Of a stretch of 64,000 nucleotides of DNA, positions 24,009 to 36,646 are shown one piece after another; within the stretch, counting starts at the first letter, position 1, and each line of letters begins with the position of its first letter. The position numbers and the translations under genes are program-made. Below the pieces are notes generated by a model. It saw only the letters and a list, made by a program, of their open reading frames with translations. It did not search any database and was not told where the DNA came from. The DNA is from Molossus alvarezi. Its lineage: Eukaryota > Chordata > Mammalia > Chiroptera > Molossidae. The stretch lies in contig JBAWUJ010000053.1 of assembly GCA_037176705.1 (NCBI GenBank), forward strand, positions 186,001 through 250,000, written 5' to 3'.

Positions 24009-24858
24009 ATGGTGAAACACAGAAACAAAAGCCAAATGAAAGAACAGGAGACCTCTACCAAAGATGAGATAAATATGGAGCAGTTAAGCAAATTAGAACT
24101 AGAATTCTGAACCATGACCTTGAAGAAGCTCAACAGCATGTGTAAGGACATGAGCACCATGAGTAAAGACATAGAAATTTTAAAAATCAACCAGTTGGAA
24201 ATTAAAAACCACCAAGAATAAATAAAGAATGACATATCAAAAATAAAGAACACATTGGAAGGATTAAACAGCAGAGTAGAGGAAGCTGAGGACCGAATAA
24301 GTGAATTAGAAGACAGGGTAGAAAAAAAATCAACCAATCAGAAAATCAAAAGTAAAAAATGATTAAAAAATAAAAAGATAGCTTAAGAGAAATGTGAAAC
24401 ACCTGGAAACGTAATAACATTCGCATCATAGGAGTCCCTGAAGTGCAAGAAAATGGGCAAGGGTTAGAGAATATATTTGAAGAAATAGTTACAGAAAACT
24501 TTCTTAACTTGATGAAGCAAGAAGGCATTCAAGTTCAAGAAGCACAAAAAGCCCCAAGTAGGAAGAACCCAAACAAGACCACATCAAGACACATAGTAAT
24601 TAAAATGACAAAAAAAATTAAAGACAAAGAGAGAATCCTAAAGGCAGCAAGAGATAAGCAACAGGTGGCCTACAAACAAAACCCCATAATACTCTCAGTT
24701 GAATTCTGAAAAGAAACACTACAGGGAAGAAGGGAGTAGAATGAAGAAATCAAGGTCATGAAAAACAAGGATCTGAATCCAAGAATACTCTATCCAGCAA
24801 GGCTATCATTCAAAATAGAAAGTCAAATAGAGAGCTTTCCAGACAAAGAAAAGGCTAA
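24009..24858 (+). pseudogene. L1-G ORF1 remnant
   Basis: The start MVKHRNKSQMKEQ matches L1-K and L1-M. The coiled-coil part (24060-24330) carries the longer heptad form (CKDMSTM). The frame breaks near 24108 and at several later points. The RNA-binding half is open at 24443-24709 (KNPNKTTSRHIVIKM, KDKERILKAARDKQQ). The aligned stop is at 24856-24858. Confidence 0.88.
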
Positions 24859-25986
24859 GGAATTATATTAACACCAAACCAGCACTGCAAGAAATGTTAA
24901 AAGGACTGCTGTAATTACCAGGAGAAATGGGAAGGAAAATAGAACCACACTAAACAAAAATGGTGATAAATAAGTACATATCAATTATCACCTTAAATGT
25001 GCATGGTTTGAATACTCCAATAAAAAGACACAGAGTAGGTGACTGGATAAGAAAGCATGACTCACATATATGTTGTTTACAAGAAACCCAACTCACACCA
25101 AAACCTCACATAGGTTGAAAGTGAAGGGATGGAAATAAATCTTTCAAGCAAATGGAAAGAAAAAAAAAAAAGCTGGTGTAGCAATACTCATATCTGAAAA
25201 TAGATTTCAAAATGAAGCTCATAACTAGAGACAAAGAAGGCCACTGCATAATATTGAAAAGATCTATCCAACAGGAAGATATAACCTTGGTAAAGATATA
25301 TGCACCCAATATGGCAGCACCAACACACATTAAAAATAGTTTGGAGGACTTCAGAGGAGAAATTGACAGCAATACAAATATAGTAGGGGACTTCAACAAC
25401 CCTGTGACATCACTGGATAGATCTTCTAGACAAAAAATTAACAAGAAAACACAGACTCTAAATGAAGCAGTAGATCAAATGGATTTAATACATATCTACA
25501 GAGAATTACACCCCAAACTGCAGAATTCACATGCTTCTGAAGTGCACATGGAACATTCTCAAAGATAGACCACATATTAGGACACAAACTAAGTCTCTAC
25601 AAAATCAAGAAGATTGAAATCATTTCAATCATCTTCTCAGATCACAATGGCATGCAACTAGAAATCAACTGCAACAACAATATACAAAGACATTTAAACA
25701 CATAGAGGCTAAATAGCATGTTATTGAACAATGAATGGGTTACCATGGAGATCAAGGAAGAAATTTAAAACTTCCTGGAAACCAATGAAAATGAACATAG
25801 AACAACACAAAATCTATGGGATGCAGCGAAAGCAGTTCTGAGAGGGATGTTCATAGCACTACAGGCCTACCTCAAGAAGCAAAAAAAAAAAATTCTAACA
25901 GAATATTAAACATTGCAGCTTAAAGAACTAGAAAGCAAAAAAACAAACAAACAAAAAACCCAGAGCAAGTAGAAGAAAGGCAATAG

Positions 25987-26228
25987 TCCTGGCTGTTTGT
26001 CTCAGTGGTTAGAGTGTCAGCTCTGCAGTCCAGAGAGAGCCGGGTTCTGTTACCGTTAAGGGCACATACCTCGGATGCAGTTTGTCTCCAGCACTGGTTG
26101 GGTCATGTGGGTGGCAGCCACTCGATGTGTCCCTTTTATGTCGATGTTTATCTCTCTCTCTCTCTCCCTCTCTCTCCATCCCACTCTTTCTGAACCAAAA
26201 ATGGAAAAATGTTCTTGGATGAGGATAA
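25987..26228 (+). mobile_element. Long-type bat SINE, sense, in L1-G ORF2
   Basis: The head TCCTGGCTGTTTGTCTCAGTGG, CCGGGTTCTGTTACC, the TGCAGTTTGTCTCC block, TGGGTGGCAGCCACTCGATG and a CT run are followed by an A-rich, now greatly expanded, tail. L1 flank AGAAGAAAGGCAATAG reappears as AGAAAGAAAACAGTAAAG on the other side. Confidence 0.9.
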
Positions 26229-26230
26229 AA

Positions 26231-26242
26231 AAGAAAGAAGGA

Positions 26243-26310
<68 letters not shown>

Positions 26311-26378
26311 AGAAGGAAGGAAGGAAGGAAGGAAAGAAGGAAGGGAGGAAAGAAGGAAGGGAGGAAGGAAGAAAGAAA
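26231..26378 (+). repeat. (GAAA)n / (GGAA)n expanded SINE tail
   Basis: About 80 bases of (GAAA)n are followed by about 70 bases of (GGAA)n and related units, continuous with the tail of the SINE at 25987. The frame through it gives a spurious Lys/Glu/Arg repeat peptide. It is a likely length-variable microsatellite. Confidence 0.95.
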
Positions 26379-26413
26379 ACAGTAAAGATTAGAGCAGAAA
26401 TAACATGGAGACC

Positions 26414-26444
<31 letters not shown>

Positions 26445-27709
26445 TCAAAGAATCAATGAAACAAAGAGTTGGTTCTTTGAAAAGATAAACAAGATTGATG
26501 GACCCTTAGCTAGAGTCACCAAGAAACAAAGAGAGAGAACCTAAATACACAAAATCAGAAATGAAAGAAGAGAAATAATACCGGACACCACAGCAATACA
26601 ACAGATTGTTAACAAATAATATGAACAATTATACAGCAACAAATTTGACAATCTAAGCGAAATGGGCCAATTTTTAGAAACACATAGTATCCCAAAATTT
26701 ACCAAGAAAAAGATAGAAAACTTGAACAGACAAATAGCAACAAAAGAAATTGAAGATGTAATCAACACTGTCCAAGCAAACAAAAGCCCAGGCCTGGATG
26801 GCTTTACGGAGGAATTTTACCGAACATTCAAAGAAGAACTAATACCTGTTCTCCTCAAACTATTTCAAAAATTTCAAGAAGAAGGAAGACTTCCTAACTC
26901 ATTTTATGAGGTCAGCATAATTCTAATTCCAAAACCAAAAAAAAAAAAAAAAAAAAAAAAGACACTACAAAGAAAGAAACTAAAGGCCAATATCCCTGAT
27001 GAACATACATGCCAAAAACCTGAACAAAATACTAGCAAATCAAACCCAGCAATACATCAAAAAATGTATTCACCATGACCAAGTGGGAGTAATCCCAGGG
27101 ATGCAAGGCTGGTACAATATTTGTAAATCAATAAATGTGATTCATCACATAAAATAAAAGATACAAATCATATGATCATATCAATAGACGCTGAAAAAGC
27201 ATTTGACAAAATCCAGCACTCATTTCTGATAAACATGCTTAGCAATCTGGAAATAGAGAAATCATATCTCAACATAATAAAGGTCATATATGAAAGACCT
27301 GCAGCAAACATCGTACTCAATGGGCAAAAATTAAAAGCATTTTCTTAAGAACAGGAACAAGTCAATGATGCCCACTTTCACCACTTTTATTTACATTAGT
27401 ACTGGAAGTCTTAGGTACAGCAATCAGACAAGAGGAAAATATAAAAGTCATCCAAATGGAAAAGGAGGAAGTAAAACTGTCATTATACTCAGATGACATG
27501 ATAGTACATGTAAAAAAAACCCAAACATTCCATGAGAAATTTTCTAGACTTAATAAATAAATTTGGCAAAGTAGCAGAATAAAAAATTAATGTCAATAAA
27601 TCGATGGCATTCTTATACACCAATGATGAACTCACATAAAGAGAAACTAAAAAAAAAAAAAAAAATCCCATTTACCATCATACAAAACAATTAAGATACC
27701 TAGGAATAA

Positions 27710-27757
27710 TTTTTTTTTAAGTTTCTGAAAACTTTGAAAATACTTTTTAAAACATTT

Positions 27758-27804
<47 letters not shown>

Positions 27805-28331
27805 TTTTGTTACAGATATTTCTTCGTTTTTACCCCATTGGCACCCCCCTCCCTACCCCACCCCTGCCCTGTCCCTGGCTTATTTGTCCATGTCCATTGG
27901 TCATGCATACATGCATATAAGTTCTGTGGTTTATCTCTTCCCACGCTCCCCACCCCCTCTTCTGAGGGATGTCAGTCTGTGCCCTACTTCCATGTTTCTG
28001 GGACTACCGTATTCCTCAGACTGTTATGTTCATTATATTCCGTATATAAGTGAGATCATGTAGTATTTGTCTTTTTCTGCCTGGCTTATTTCACTTAGGA
28101 TAATACTTTCCAGATCCCTCCATGTCGTCTCAAAGGATAAGAGATCTTTCTTTCTTACCGCTGCATAGTACTCCATTGTGTATATGTACCATAGCTTTTT
28201 TTATCCATTTGTCTGCTGATGGACATTTGGGCTATTTCCAGATCTTACCTATTGTAAATAGTGCTGCTATGAACATGGGGGTACATATAATCTTCCTGGT
28301 TGGTGTTTCAGGCTTCTTAGGGTATATTCTT
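27710..28331 (-). mobile_element. Antisense L1 3' end with (TTTA)n and probable 3' transduction
   Basis: Bases from about 27818 to 28331 are the complement of L1 3'UTR and ORF2 end. To the left are (TTTA)n (27761-27806), then about 38 bp not found in L1 (27720-27757), then a T-run (27710-27718). TAGGAATAA at 27701-27709 and 28331-28339 is the target duplication within L1-G. In its own sense orientation the order is L1, (TAAA)n, unique piece, poly-A, which fits 3' transduction. Confidence 0.85.
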
Positions 28332-30129
28332 AGGAATAAATTTAACCAAAGAAATAAAGGACTTATTCACAGAAAACTGCAGGTCATTTAAAAGAGAAAC
28401 AGAGGAAGATATAAATAAGTGGAAGCACATACCTTGTTCATGAATTGTAAGAATCAACATCATTAAAATATCCATACTTCCCAAAGCAATCTGTAGATTC
28501 AATGCAATGTGCATCAAAATACCAATGACACTTCACAGAACTAGAACAAATAATTTATAAGTTCATATGAAACCAAAAAAGACCTCGAATAGCCACAGTA
28601 ATCTTGAAAAAGAAGAACAAAATTGGAGGGATTACATTACCAGATTTCAGGTTATAGTACAAAGCCACTGTAATCAAAACAGCTGGTACAGGCACAAGAA
28701 CAGGCATATAGACCAGTGGAACAGAACAGAGAACCCAGAAATGGACCCAAGGTAATATGCTCAATTAATATTTGACACAGTTGGCAAGAGCATACAGTGG
28801 AGTAAAAACATCCTCTTTAATAAATGATGTTTGGAAAATTGCACAGCTACATGCAAAAAAAAATGAAAATAGACCATCAATTTACACCTTACACTAGAAT
28901 AAACTCAAAATGGATAAAAGACTTAAATGTACAATGTGAATCTACAAAAATCCCAGAAGAAAATGTAGGCAACAAAATTTCAGATATCATATGCAGCAGA
29001 ATTTTCACTGATACATCACCTAAGGCAACAGAAGCAAAGGAGAAAATGAATACATGGGACTATATCAAACTCAAAATCTTCTGCATAGCAAAAGATACAA
29101 TCATCAAAATGGAAAGGCAACCCACTGTATGGGAGAGCATAATTGCCATTGATATATCAGATGAGGGGTTAACTTCCAATATATAGAAAGTGGTTACACA
29201 ACTCAACAAAATGAAGACAAAAAACCCAATTTAAAAAAAGGCAGAGGAACTAAATAGACAGCCCTTCAAACAGGACATACAAATGGCTAGGAGACATACA
29301 AAAAAATGCTTAACATCACTTATCATCAGAGAGATGCAAACTAAAACAATAATGAAGTATCACCTCACACCTGTCAGAATGGCTGCCATCAAAAAATCAT
29401 CAAACAGCAAGTGTTGGTGAGGATGTGAAGAAAAGGGGACTCTACTGCACTGCTGGTGGGAATGGAGACTAGTGCAGCCACTATGGAAAACAATATGGTG
29501 TTACCTCATAAAATTAATAATTGAACTTTCATTTGACCCAGTGATCCCACTTCTATTAATATACCCTAAGAAGCCTAAAACACCAAACAGAAAGAATATA
29601 TGTACCCCCATGTTTGTAGTAGCACTATTTACAATAGCTAAGATCTAGAAACAGCCCAAGTGTCCATCAGTAGACGGATATAAAAGCTGTGGTACATATA
29701 CACAATAGAGTACTATGCAGCTGTAAGAAAGAAAGATCTTTTATCCTTTGAGACGACATGGAGGGACCTGGAAAGTATTATCTTAAGAGAAACAAGTCTA
29801 GCAAAGAAAGACAAATATTACATGATCTCACTTATTTGTGGAATATAACGAACATAGCAGTCTGAGGAAAGGGGTAGTCCCAGAGACTTGGAAGTAGGGT
29901 ACAGACTAACAATATCCAGAGGAGGTGGTGGGGGGTAGCGATAAACCACAAAACTTATAAGCATATATGTATGAACAATGGACATGGACAACAAAAGTGG
30001 GGACAGGGTGCGGAGGGAGAGGGGTGGAATCAGTGGGTGAAAAGGGGGAAACATCTGTAACAAAAATAAATTAATTTATTTTAATAAATAATAAATATTT
30101 TAAAATATAAATAATAAAAATTAAAAATC

Positions 30130-31205
30130 AATCACAATGTCATATTTGCAAAGATCATAAAAAAAGAAATTGGCAAAAGAGAACAACAGATATTTCAGAA
30201 AGGATGACATAAAGATGCCAAATAAGCTCATGAAAAGATGTCAACACCATTAGACATTAGAGAAACGCAAATTAAAACCGTGAGATGCCCCACTCATCCG
30301 CAGAAATATAAAATTTAAAATATTGAACCTACTAAGTTTTGGTGAGAACGTGGACACTGTTGTTGAGGATGTAAAATGTTGCTATTGCTTTGGAAAACAT
30401 TTTGTAAGTACGTTAATATACCTCTCTTTTGACTCAGTATTTTTACTTTTAGGCATTTAACAAAGGGGGGAAAAGGTGAAAATGTGAGCATACAAAGACT
30501 TGTACATAAATATTTATCATGACTATATTTGTAACAGCCAAAAACTGAGAACAATATAAAAATTCATCACCAGGCAAATGGATAGAAACACTGTGGTACA
30601 TCTATTAAATGGAATACTACTCCATTGTAAAAATTAATAATAATAATGAAGTACCTATACACGCAACATAAATAATCTCAAAATAATTATATGTTTTATA
30701 AAAGCCAGGGAAAATGTATAAATTTTATATGATTTTATTCATATAAGAGTATAGGAAATTTAAACTAACTTATCACAACACAAAGCAAAGCAGTGTTAGA
30801 GGACTGGGGAGAAATGGAAGGACAGAAGAAAGAAATTACAAATGAGCATGGGGAAACTTTGGGGGGGGGTGATGGATATGTTCATTTTCTTTAATTTTTT
30901 TTGATTGATTGATTTTAATCAGAGAGAGAGACAGAAACACTGATTTGTTCTTTCACTTATTTATGCATCTTTTGGTTGACTCTTGTATGTGCCCTAACTG
31001 GGAATCAAACCAGTGACTTTAGCATATTGGAATAAAGCTCTAACCACTGAGCTATCTTATCAGGGCCTGTTCATTTTCTTGTTTGTTGTGATGGTTTTAT
31101 GGGTGTATGCATATATCCAAACTTCCCAAATTGTACAATTATATATGCAGTTTTTAGCATGTCAATTACACGTCCATACAGCTGTTAAGAAAAAGAAATA
31201 ACTGT
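30130..31205 (+). mobile_element. L1-H: old L1M-type 3' end
   Basis: It contains diverged L1 ORF2 end blocks (GAACAATATAAAAATTCATC, GGTACATCTATTAAATGGAA) and a 3'UTR with GGTGATGGATATGTTCATTT and GATGGTTTTATGGGTGTATG, typical of old mammalian L1M 3' ends. A SINE splits the 3'UTR at 30892-31067. Confidence 0.8.
30892..31067 (-). mobile_element. Ves-type SINE, antisense
   Basis: It has a T-rich left end, a GAGAGAGAGACAGAAAC purine block and the complement of a tRNA-like head at the right. Exact 13-bp duplications TGTTCATTTTCTT lie at 30879-30891 and 31068-31080. Confidence 0.93.
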
Positions 31206-31319
31206 CCAGTACATTACTTGTATTTCTAGTGTGAACGTTACATTCACTTTTTTATTTATGATAAAATAAAATTATCTTGAAAACTTAAAACAATATAAAT
31301 AAATAAAAACAAAACAAAA

Positions 31320-31885
31320 CTTATAAACAAAAAAACTGGTACATTTACACAATGGAACACTTTGTAAGAAAGAGAGATCTTCTCAGCCAGTGTATCTCAG
31401 TCGTTGAGCATTGATCCATGCACCAAGAAGTCACTGGTTTGATTCCCAGTCAGTGCACATGCCCCCATACAGGAGGCAGTTAATTGATGTTCTGTCTTAT
31501 TGATGTTTCTATCTCACTCTCTAAAATCAATTTAAAAAAACAATTTTAGAAGACGACATAGAAGGACCTGGAGAGTATTATGCTAAGCAAAATAAGCCAA
31601 TCAGAGAAAGACAAATGCCACATGACTCATTAATTTGTGAAATATAATGAACAAAATAAGCTGTCGACCAAAAGAGATTCAGAATCATGGAAATAGGGAA
31701 CAGACTGACAAACCTCAGAGGGATGGGTGGGTGGGAAGAGATAAACCAAATACTTATAGGCATATAGGCACAACCAATCCACAGGGATATTAGGCTGGGG
31801 AATGCAGGAGGAGGTGGGAGCAGGAAGGAGTGGGTCAATGGGGAAAACAGAGGATGTCTATAATACTCTCAACAGTAAAAAATAT
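31320..31885 (+). mobile_element. L1-I: 5'-truncated L1 3' end, split by a SINE
   Basis: L1 text at 31330-31382 (ACACAATGGAACACTTTG) resumes at 31541 (GAAGACGACATAGAAGGACC) and runs to a TAATACTCTCAACAGTAAAA end. The 3' end resembles L1-E more than the long copies. Confidence 0.8.
31385..31540 (+). mobile_element. Ves-type SINE, sense, partly shortened
   Basis: It contains the head CAGCCAGTGTATCTCAGTCG, GGTTTGATTCCCAGTC, CAGGAGGCAGTTAATTGATG, a reduced CT stretch and a short A-rich tail. It separates two adjacent parts of L1-I. Confidence 0.85.
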
Positions 31886-32047
31886 GAAAGCAAAAAATAA
31901 AAAGAAAAAATAAAAAACTTAAGATTTTACAAAAGTCATGTTAAGTTAGCTTATTTTTTTATATCTACCAGCAAGCTGACTTTTACCAAAGATACCTGAG
32001 TTTTTCACTGAACTCATAGTTACACACCCACCTATATTTGACTTCAG

Positions 32048-32378
32048 TACTTTTTATTTTATTTTATTTATTGTTGACACTATTATACATGTCCCTCATT
32101 TTATCCCCACTTTGCCTCCCTTCACACAGCTCCCCTTCATGGCCTTTACCACATTGTTGTCTGTGTCCATGAGCTATGCGTGTATATTCTTTGGCTAATG
32201 TCTTCTAGTTCCCTCTCATTCCTCCCTTCTGAGATCTTTCAGTCTGTTCCATGTATCCATGCTTCTGGTACCATTTTGGTTGTCAGGTTTTTTTTTATTT
32301 TTATTTTTATTTTTTTTATTGAATTCCACATATAAGTGAGATTATATGATATTTGTCTTTCTCTGACTGGCTTGAGTT
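32048..32378 (-). mobile_element. Antisense L1 3' end
   Basis: TTATTGTTGACACTATTATA and CATTGTTGTCTGTGTCCATG, followed by GATATTTGTCTTTCTCTGAC, are the complement of the L1 3'UTR and last ORF2 bases. A T-rich interruption (about 32287-32321) lies inside it. Confidence 0.82.
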
Positions 32379-33289
32379 TTTTAAAAAAAATTAGATTAAA
32401 AAGATTAAAATTATAGATCTAAATTATGTCAGTGAACATGATAGAGTTTGTGGTTCCAAGAGCCAAGCCTTCCATAGAAACATTGAAAAATCAGGCAAAA
32501 TTGTCAGAACAAGCACTGTAAAACTGTAAACAGTCAAAGGTTTACAGCATCAAAGTGAATGCTGAATTAAGAAAAAGCAATCTAAAAGAGTAAGAAAGCT
32601 TTGTGGCATTTTTACTTTCTCCTTATTCACCTTTTTCTCTGGCTAAGCATCAGTCTTGAAGACAGAAGTCCATAGTCACTGTGCAGGACTCTGGTCCCTA
32701 GTTCCAGAGGGAGAAGATACTTATTCTCAAAAAAATGTGTTTTTCTGTTCCAACCTCTCTGGGAACTATTAAAATACTGACAAAAGGTACTTGTCTTTAT
32801 TTTGCCTAATATAGAATTCACTCAGATCTGAAAAGTAATAAGCAATACTTGAAAACATTATAAAGCAAAGGACAACCCACAGCTGCCTGGGAAAAAATAT
32901 TATAGTTCAGGGAAACAATAGAAAACTAAAATCCTGAGAGGAACAGCTGGGGAGAGAGTTTCATTGGGAAATATGAGTATTCAGAAGTGCCAGGGTGTGC
33001 TGGGGAATTTAGCAAACCATAACCATGCCCAGGGTAAAATACATGCTCAGAAAAGACCTGAGGAGACCCTAAACTTGGAATCAGTGCAAAGAAGTGAAAG
33101 CTAAGGCAGAGTTATAAACAGTCCTCATACTTTAAATATTTGAGAAATTTTCCTTCCTTGGGCTATATTTTCAATTTTTATTTCTATGTTTATTATTAGT
33201 TCAGTGTGACTGTTTTTTTTTTATAACACACACAACCTTTTGTGGCTAAAAAAGCAGGGCAAAAAACATGTACATAAGTAAAATAAATA
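32379..33289. other. Low-copy interval, nothing recognised
   Basis: AT-rich single-copy-looking sequence. No open frame longer than about 65 codons with recognisable domains and no repeat I could name. Confidence 0.5.
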
Positions 33290-34865
33290 TTTTCTCAACT
33301 TCTGAGATGGCATAGTAGGTAAATGTAGTCTTCACATCATCTCACTACCACATCAAAAGTACAACTAAAGTACAGTACAACCAGCATTCAGAACCTTCTG
33401 AAATATAGCAACTCAGAAACCCTTAAATTATGTTTATAAAAATAAGAGGGTGTCTGGGGGGAACATGTGTAACAAAAAAAATTATTTTTTAAAAAAAGAA
33501 GCACATGGAGACTGGTAGGAGAGGCAAAGATGCAGAACAGGCTGCTTCCACACCTACGTGAGGAAGTTAAAAATCAGGAAGGATATCTCAGCTGCAGAGT
33601 TTTCCTCTGAAGAGCAAGGAGTCCTAGCCCCACACCAGCCCCCCTCATTGGCCCAAGGTTTAGTGCTGGGAAGAAAAGTGCTTATAACTTCTGGCTGTGT
33701 AAAACAGTGGGGATTGTTGCTGAATGAGTCAGAGTGCTGCTAAAGTCACAGATGCTCCTTTTAAAGGGCCCAGGCACAGACTTACTCAGACTCACTCATT
33801 CTGAGCTCTAACACTGGGGCAGCAGCTTGAAAGTAACCAAGAATATAAGACCAGAATTGAATGATCTGACATTAGGGCAAGGGCTGGAAGGGCAGCTCTC
33901 TCCCAGAAAGAAATACTGGCAGAGGCCGTTGTTCCTTTTCTGAGCCCTCTTTCTTTCTACAGAGTGTGTAGGTGGGCACCATGTTTGAGTCTCCATTAAC
34001 CTGGTTATCACTATTTTCTCCACCCTGGAGATACTCTGAGACTTCACCCCAACCAACTTGTGGAGCCCACCCAAGTCATTTGCAGTGGATTTTTCATACA
34101 CAGCTTGTCACTTGGGTCATGATGGGAACTGTCTTAAAATCTCTCAAACAAGAAACATCTGACCTCATTGTGATTTGTACATCTTGCCAAGTGGCCACAG
34201 GTCTCTCACTAGCAGCAGTTGGCCTTGGTTCATAGTTTGGCCTCTCCCTGGGTACCTGCAAGCCCAACATAAGTAGCAGCCATCTGTAGACTGCTTTGTA
34301 GCTCATGACAGGTGACCCCAGGCCCAGGGCCCTATCAGCAGTCAACCATAGCTTTCACCTCCTGGGAGGCCCCAGAGACAGTGTACCCTGTGGCCAACTT
34401 TAGATCACATCCAAGCTCCACCCAACCACATCCACAAGCAACACACTCAAGGGGCACACACAGCAGGCACAAGAACCCAATGAAGCAAATTCTGCTCCAT
34501 GGATTTGGCCCCTTCACAGTAGATCTTCCATGGTGGTCATGGCCATTCCTGGCAGCTGAACAATCTGGGGTGGGGGTCAATACATCCCACTGATGTGTCA
34601 ACAGTAGACAAGGCTCAACTAAAACAAGAGAATGCACATAGCCCACACAGGAGTTACATCTGGAGTGCCCAGTTTGGGTGAATGGGGAGGCTGTGACACT
34701 GGGCCCTATAGGATACCTACTACATAAGACCACTCTTCCAAAACCAGGAGGTGTGGCAACTTTACCCAATACATAAAAAACAAACACACACAGGGAGTGA
34801 CCTTGGAATAATGGCGACAGCCTCAGATAAGTAGAGAAAGAAAACCCAGGCCTTAAAAAATGCAA
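33290..34865 (+). mobile_element. Probable old L1M-type 5'UTR region
   Basis: It begins with CTGAGATGGCATAGTAGG, like an L1 5' end, and continues with GC-richer text resembling old L1M 5'UTRs (for example ATAACTTCTGGCTGTGTAAA and GGGGCAGCAGCTTGAAAG). A small L1 3'-end-like piece (about 33430-33488, CTGGGGGGAACATGTGTAAC plus A-run) interrupts it. No ORF1 follows, so the element is truncated. The identification is from memory of family wording and is moderate at best. Confidence 0.5.
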
Positions 34866-36004
34866 TGATAAAGACCCTAAGTGTTACAATGGAACCCCCA
34901 TTAGCAAAAAAAGTCAAACAGAGCCCCATCTTACTCTTAGCCTTAGGGGGCTGCAGAAAAACTACCACTGATACATCTTGTGTGGTCTCAGGGAGGGAAA
35001 CACTTCATTTTGAATGGAACAGCCCAGTTCTGCAGAAGGAGACATCTTGGCCTTAAAGGAAGTTAAGATGAGGAACCTGAGTGCTGAAGAGGAAACTGCT
35101 CCTTAAAAGGGGGTCCTCACAGAGAACTTCCCTTGCTGTTGGGCTTAGGAGGCCCAGGAAAGAGTAGTCATGTGTTGCATAAACTAACGTCCCTTCAAGG
35201 AACTCAGGAATGTGACAGCTTTGTTTGGAGGCTGGGAGACTCAGGTGACTTGAAGGAGTCCCAGGCTGTGATAGACACCAGGTGAGGGCCCTAACTGTGG
35301 ACTTAAGTTCTGCTATTTTTTAAACAATAGGGTCCCACAGAGCTCTGCCCTGGCTTTCAGCCCTCCAGCACCCTGGACAGCTCAATTGAATCTGATTCAC
35401 CTTCTCCCACATGGAAGCAAGTACCTTTTTCTGGTGCATGCAGTGCAGCTATTCTGCTGAAGGAGGATCCACAGAACTGGCCTGGAGTCAAGTTGCCTAA
35501 ATCAACAGTCCATTGGCCCACACTCCTGTCTGCTGTCCTGAATAACAGCCATCATGCATCCTAGTCAAAAAGCATGCATCATATTTGTGAGAAACATAAA
35601 CCATGATAGAGCTGAGACGCAAGGTTTTAAGAGTGCTCAGGACACTACAGGAGAAGAAGAAGAGGCCACTTGTTTGTCCTCTTTGGTTTGGTTTGTCCTC
35701 TGCTGGTGCTGGTACTCTCCAGGTGTCTGTGAGTGCCCCAGCCATCACCAGTGACACTGCAGGTGTCTTATGCAAAAGATCGACTGAAAATGCCAAAGGT
35801 CATATTCAGAAAGTAAAAATTCCTTCTGGATCTCAGTTTACACTAAGGTGAAGTTCCTGTTGTATAAGTATAAAATAATAAAGCCCATTAAAAAGGCAGA
35901 CATACAGAGAAAATACACAAAAGTTACAGGGAAGACTTCTCTCAGATCCTTAGAAGAGCACACGGATTTGTTCTTTGGCCGAGGGTTGAAAGAAGTCAAG
36001 CCCA
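34866..36004. other. Unresolved interval before L1-J
   Basis: No L1 text is recognised. Short open stretches exist on both strands (34865-35056 +, 35603-35851 +, 35497-35796 -), with no domain I know. It could be a decayed processed pseudogene or a continuation of the old L1M 5' region; nothing visible decides between these. Confidence 0.3.
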
Positions 36005-36629
36005 TAATTAAAAATAGAAGGTCAAATAAAATACTTTCCAGACAAAAAAAAAAGGCTAAGGGAATAGATTAGCACCAAACCAGCACAGCAACATATTCTG
36101 AAAGAACTGCTGTGATTAGTAGAAGAAATAGGAAGAAAAACAAAACCACACTAAACAAAAATGGCAATAAATAAGTACATATCAATTATTAGCTTAAATG
36201 TGAATGGTATGAATGCTCTGATAAAAAAGCACAGAGTAGCTCATTGCATAAGAAAGCATGACTCACATGGATGCTGTTAACAAGAAACCCACTTCACAAA
36301 AGACTCACATAGGTTAAAAATGAAGGGATGAAAATAAATCTTTCAAGCAAACAGGAAGGAAAATAAAACTGGAGTAGCAATACTCATATCTGATAAAGTA
36401 GATTTCAAAATGTAGGCCATAACTAGAGACAAAGAAGGCCACTACATAATATTGAAAAAATTTATTAAACAGGAAGATATAACCTTGGTAAACATATATG
36501 CATCCAATATAGGAGCACCAACATATATTAAAAATCTTTTGCAGAACATCACAGGGGAAATCAATAGCAATAGAATCATGGCAGGGGATTGTAATACCCC
36601 GCTGACATCATTGGATAGCTCTTCCAGAC

Positions 36630-36646
36630 AAAAAAATTAACAAGGA
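36630..36646 (+). repeat. Left target-site duplication of L1-K
   Basis: AAAAAAATTAACAAGGA, identical to 42472-42488. Joining the flanks rebuilds uninterrupted L1-J ORF2 sequence, which proves the nested insertion. Confidence 0.95.

Larger units (their letters stand above)
24960..29848 (+). pseudogene. L1-G ORF2 remnant, interrupted by SINE and antisense L1
   Basis: The start ATG is at 24960. Endonuclease blocks are visible (IVGDFNNPVTSL near 25380-25415), but frame breaks are frequent. Two long A-runs (29 A at 26414-26442, 24 A at 26937-26960) sit where other copies have short A-stretches. The RT motif reads YSDD at 27486-27497, a poor match to FADD. The C-terminal region resumes after the antisense L1 at 28331 and the stop aligns at 29846-29848. 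Confidence 0.9.
22259..30115 (+). mobile_element. L1-G: near full-length LINE-1, long-type 5'UTR, several insertions
   Basis: The copy comprises 5'UTR, ORF1 (24009-24858), ORF2 (24960-29848) and 3'UTR with G-rich tract (about 29915-29940). A SINE with expanded tail (25987-26378) and an antisense L1 (27710-28331) are inserted in ORF2; without them the element is about 6.8 kb. Both ORFs are broken. No unambiguous target duplication is visible. Confidence 0.92.

Noticed and set aside
26075..26392. Open frame giving a long Lys/Glu/Arg repeat peptide
   Set aside because: It is translation of a SINE and its GAAA/GGAA tail, not a protein.
34335..34865. 176-codon minus-strand open frame
   Set aside because: It lies in GC-richer, probable old L1M 5'UTR sequence, with no recognisable domain or gene context.
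34865..35851. Possible processed pseudogene from short + strand open pieces
   Set aside because: No protein was recognised, no poly(A) tail or target duplication was found, and the frames do not join convincingly.
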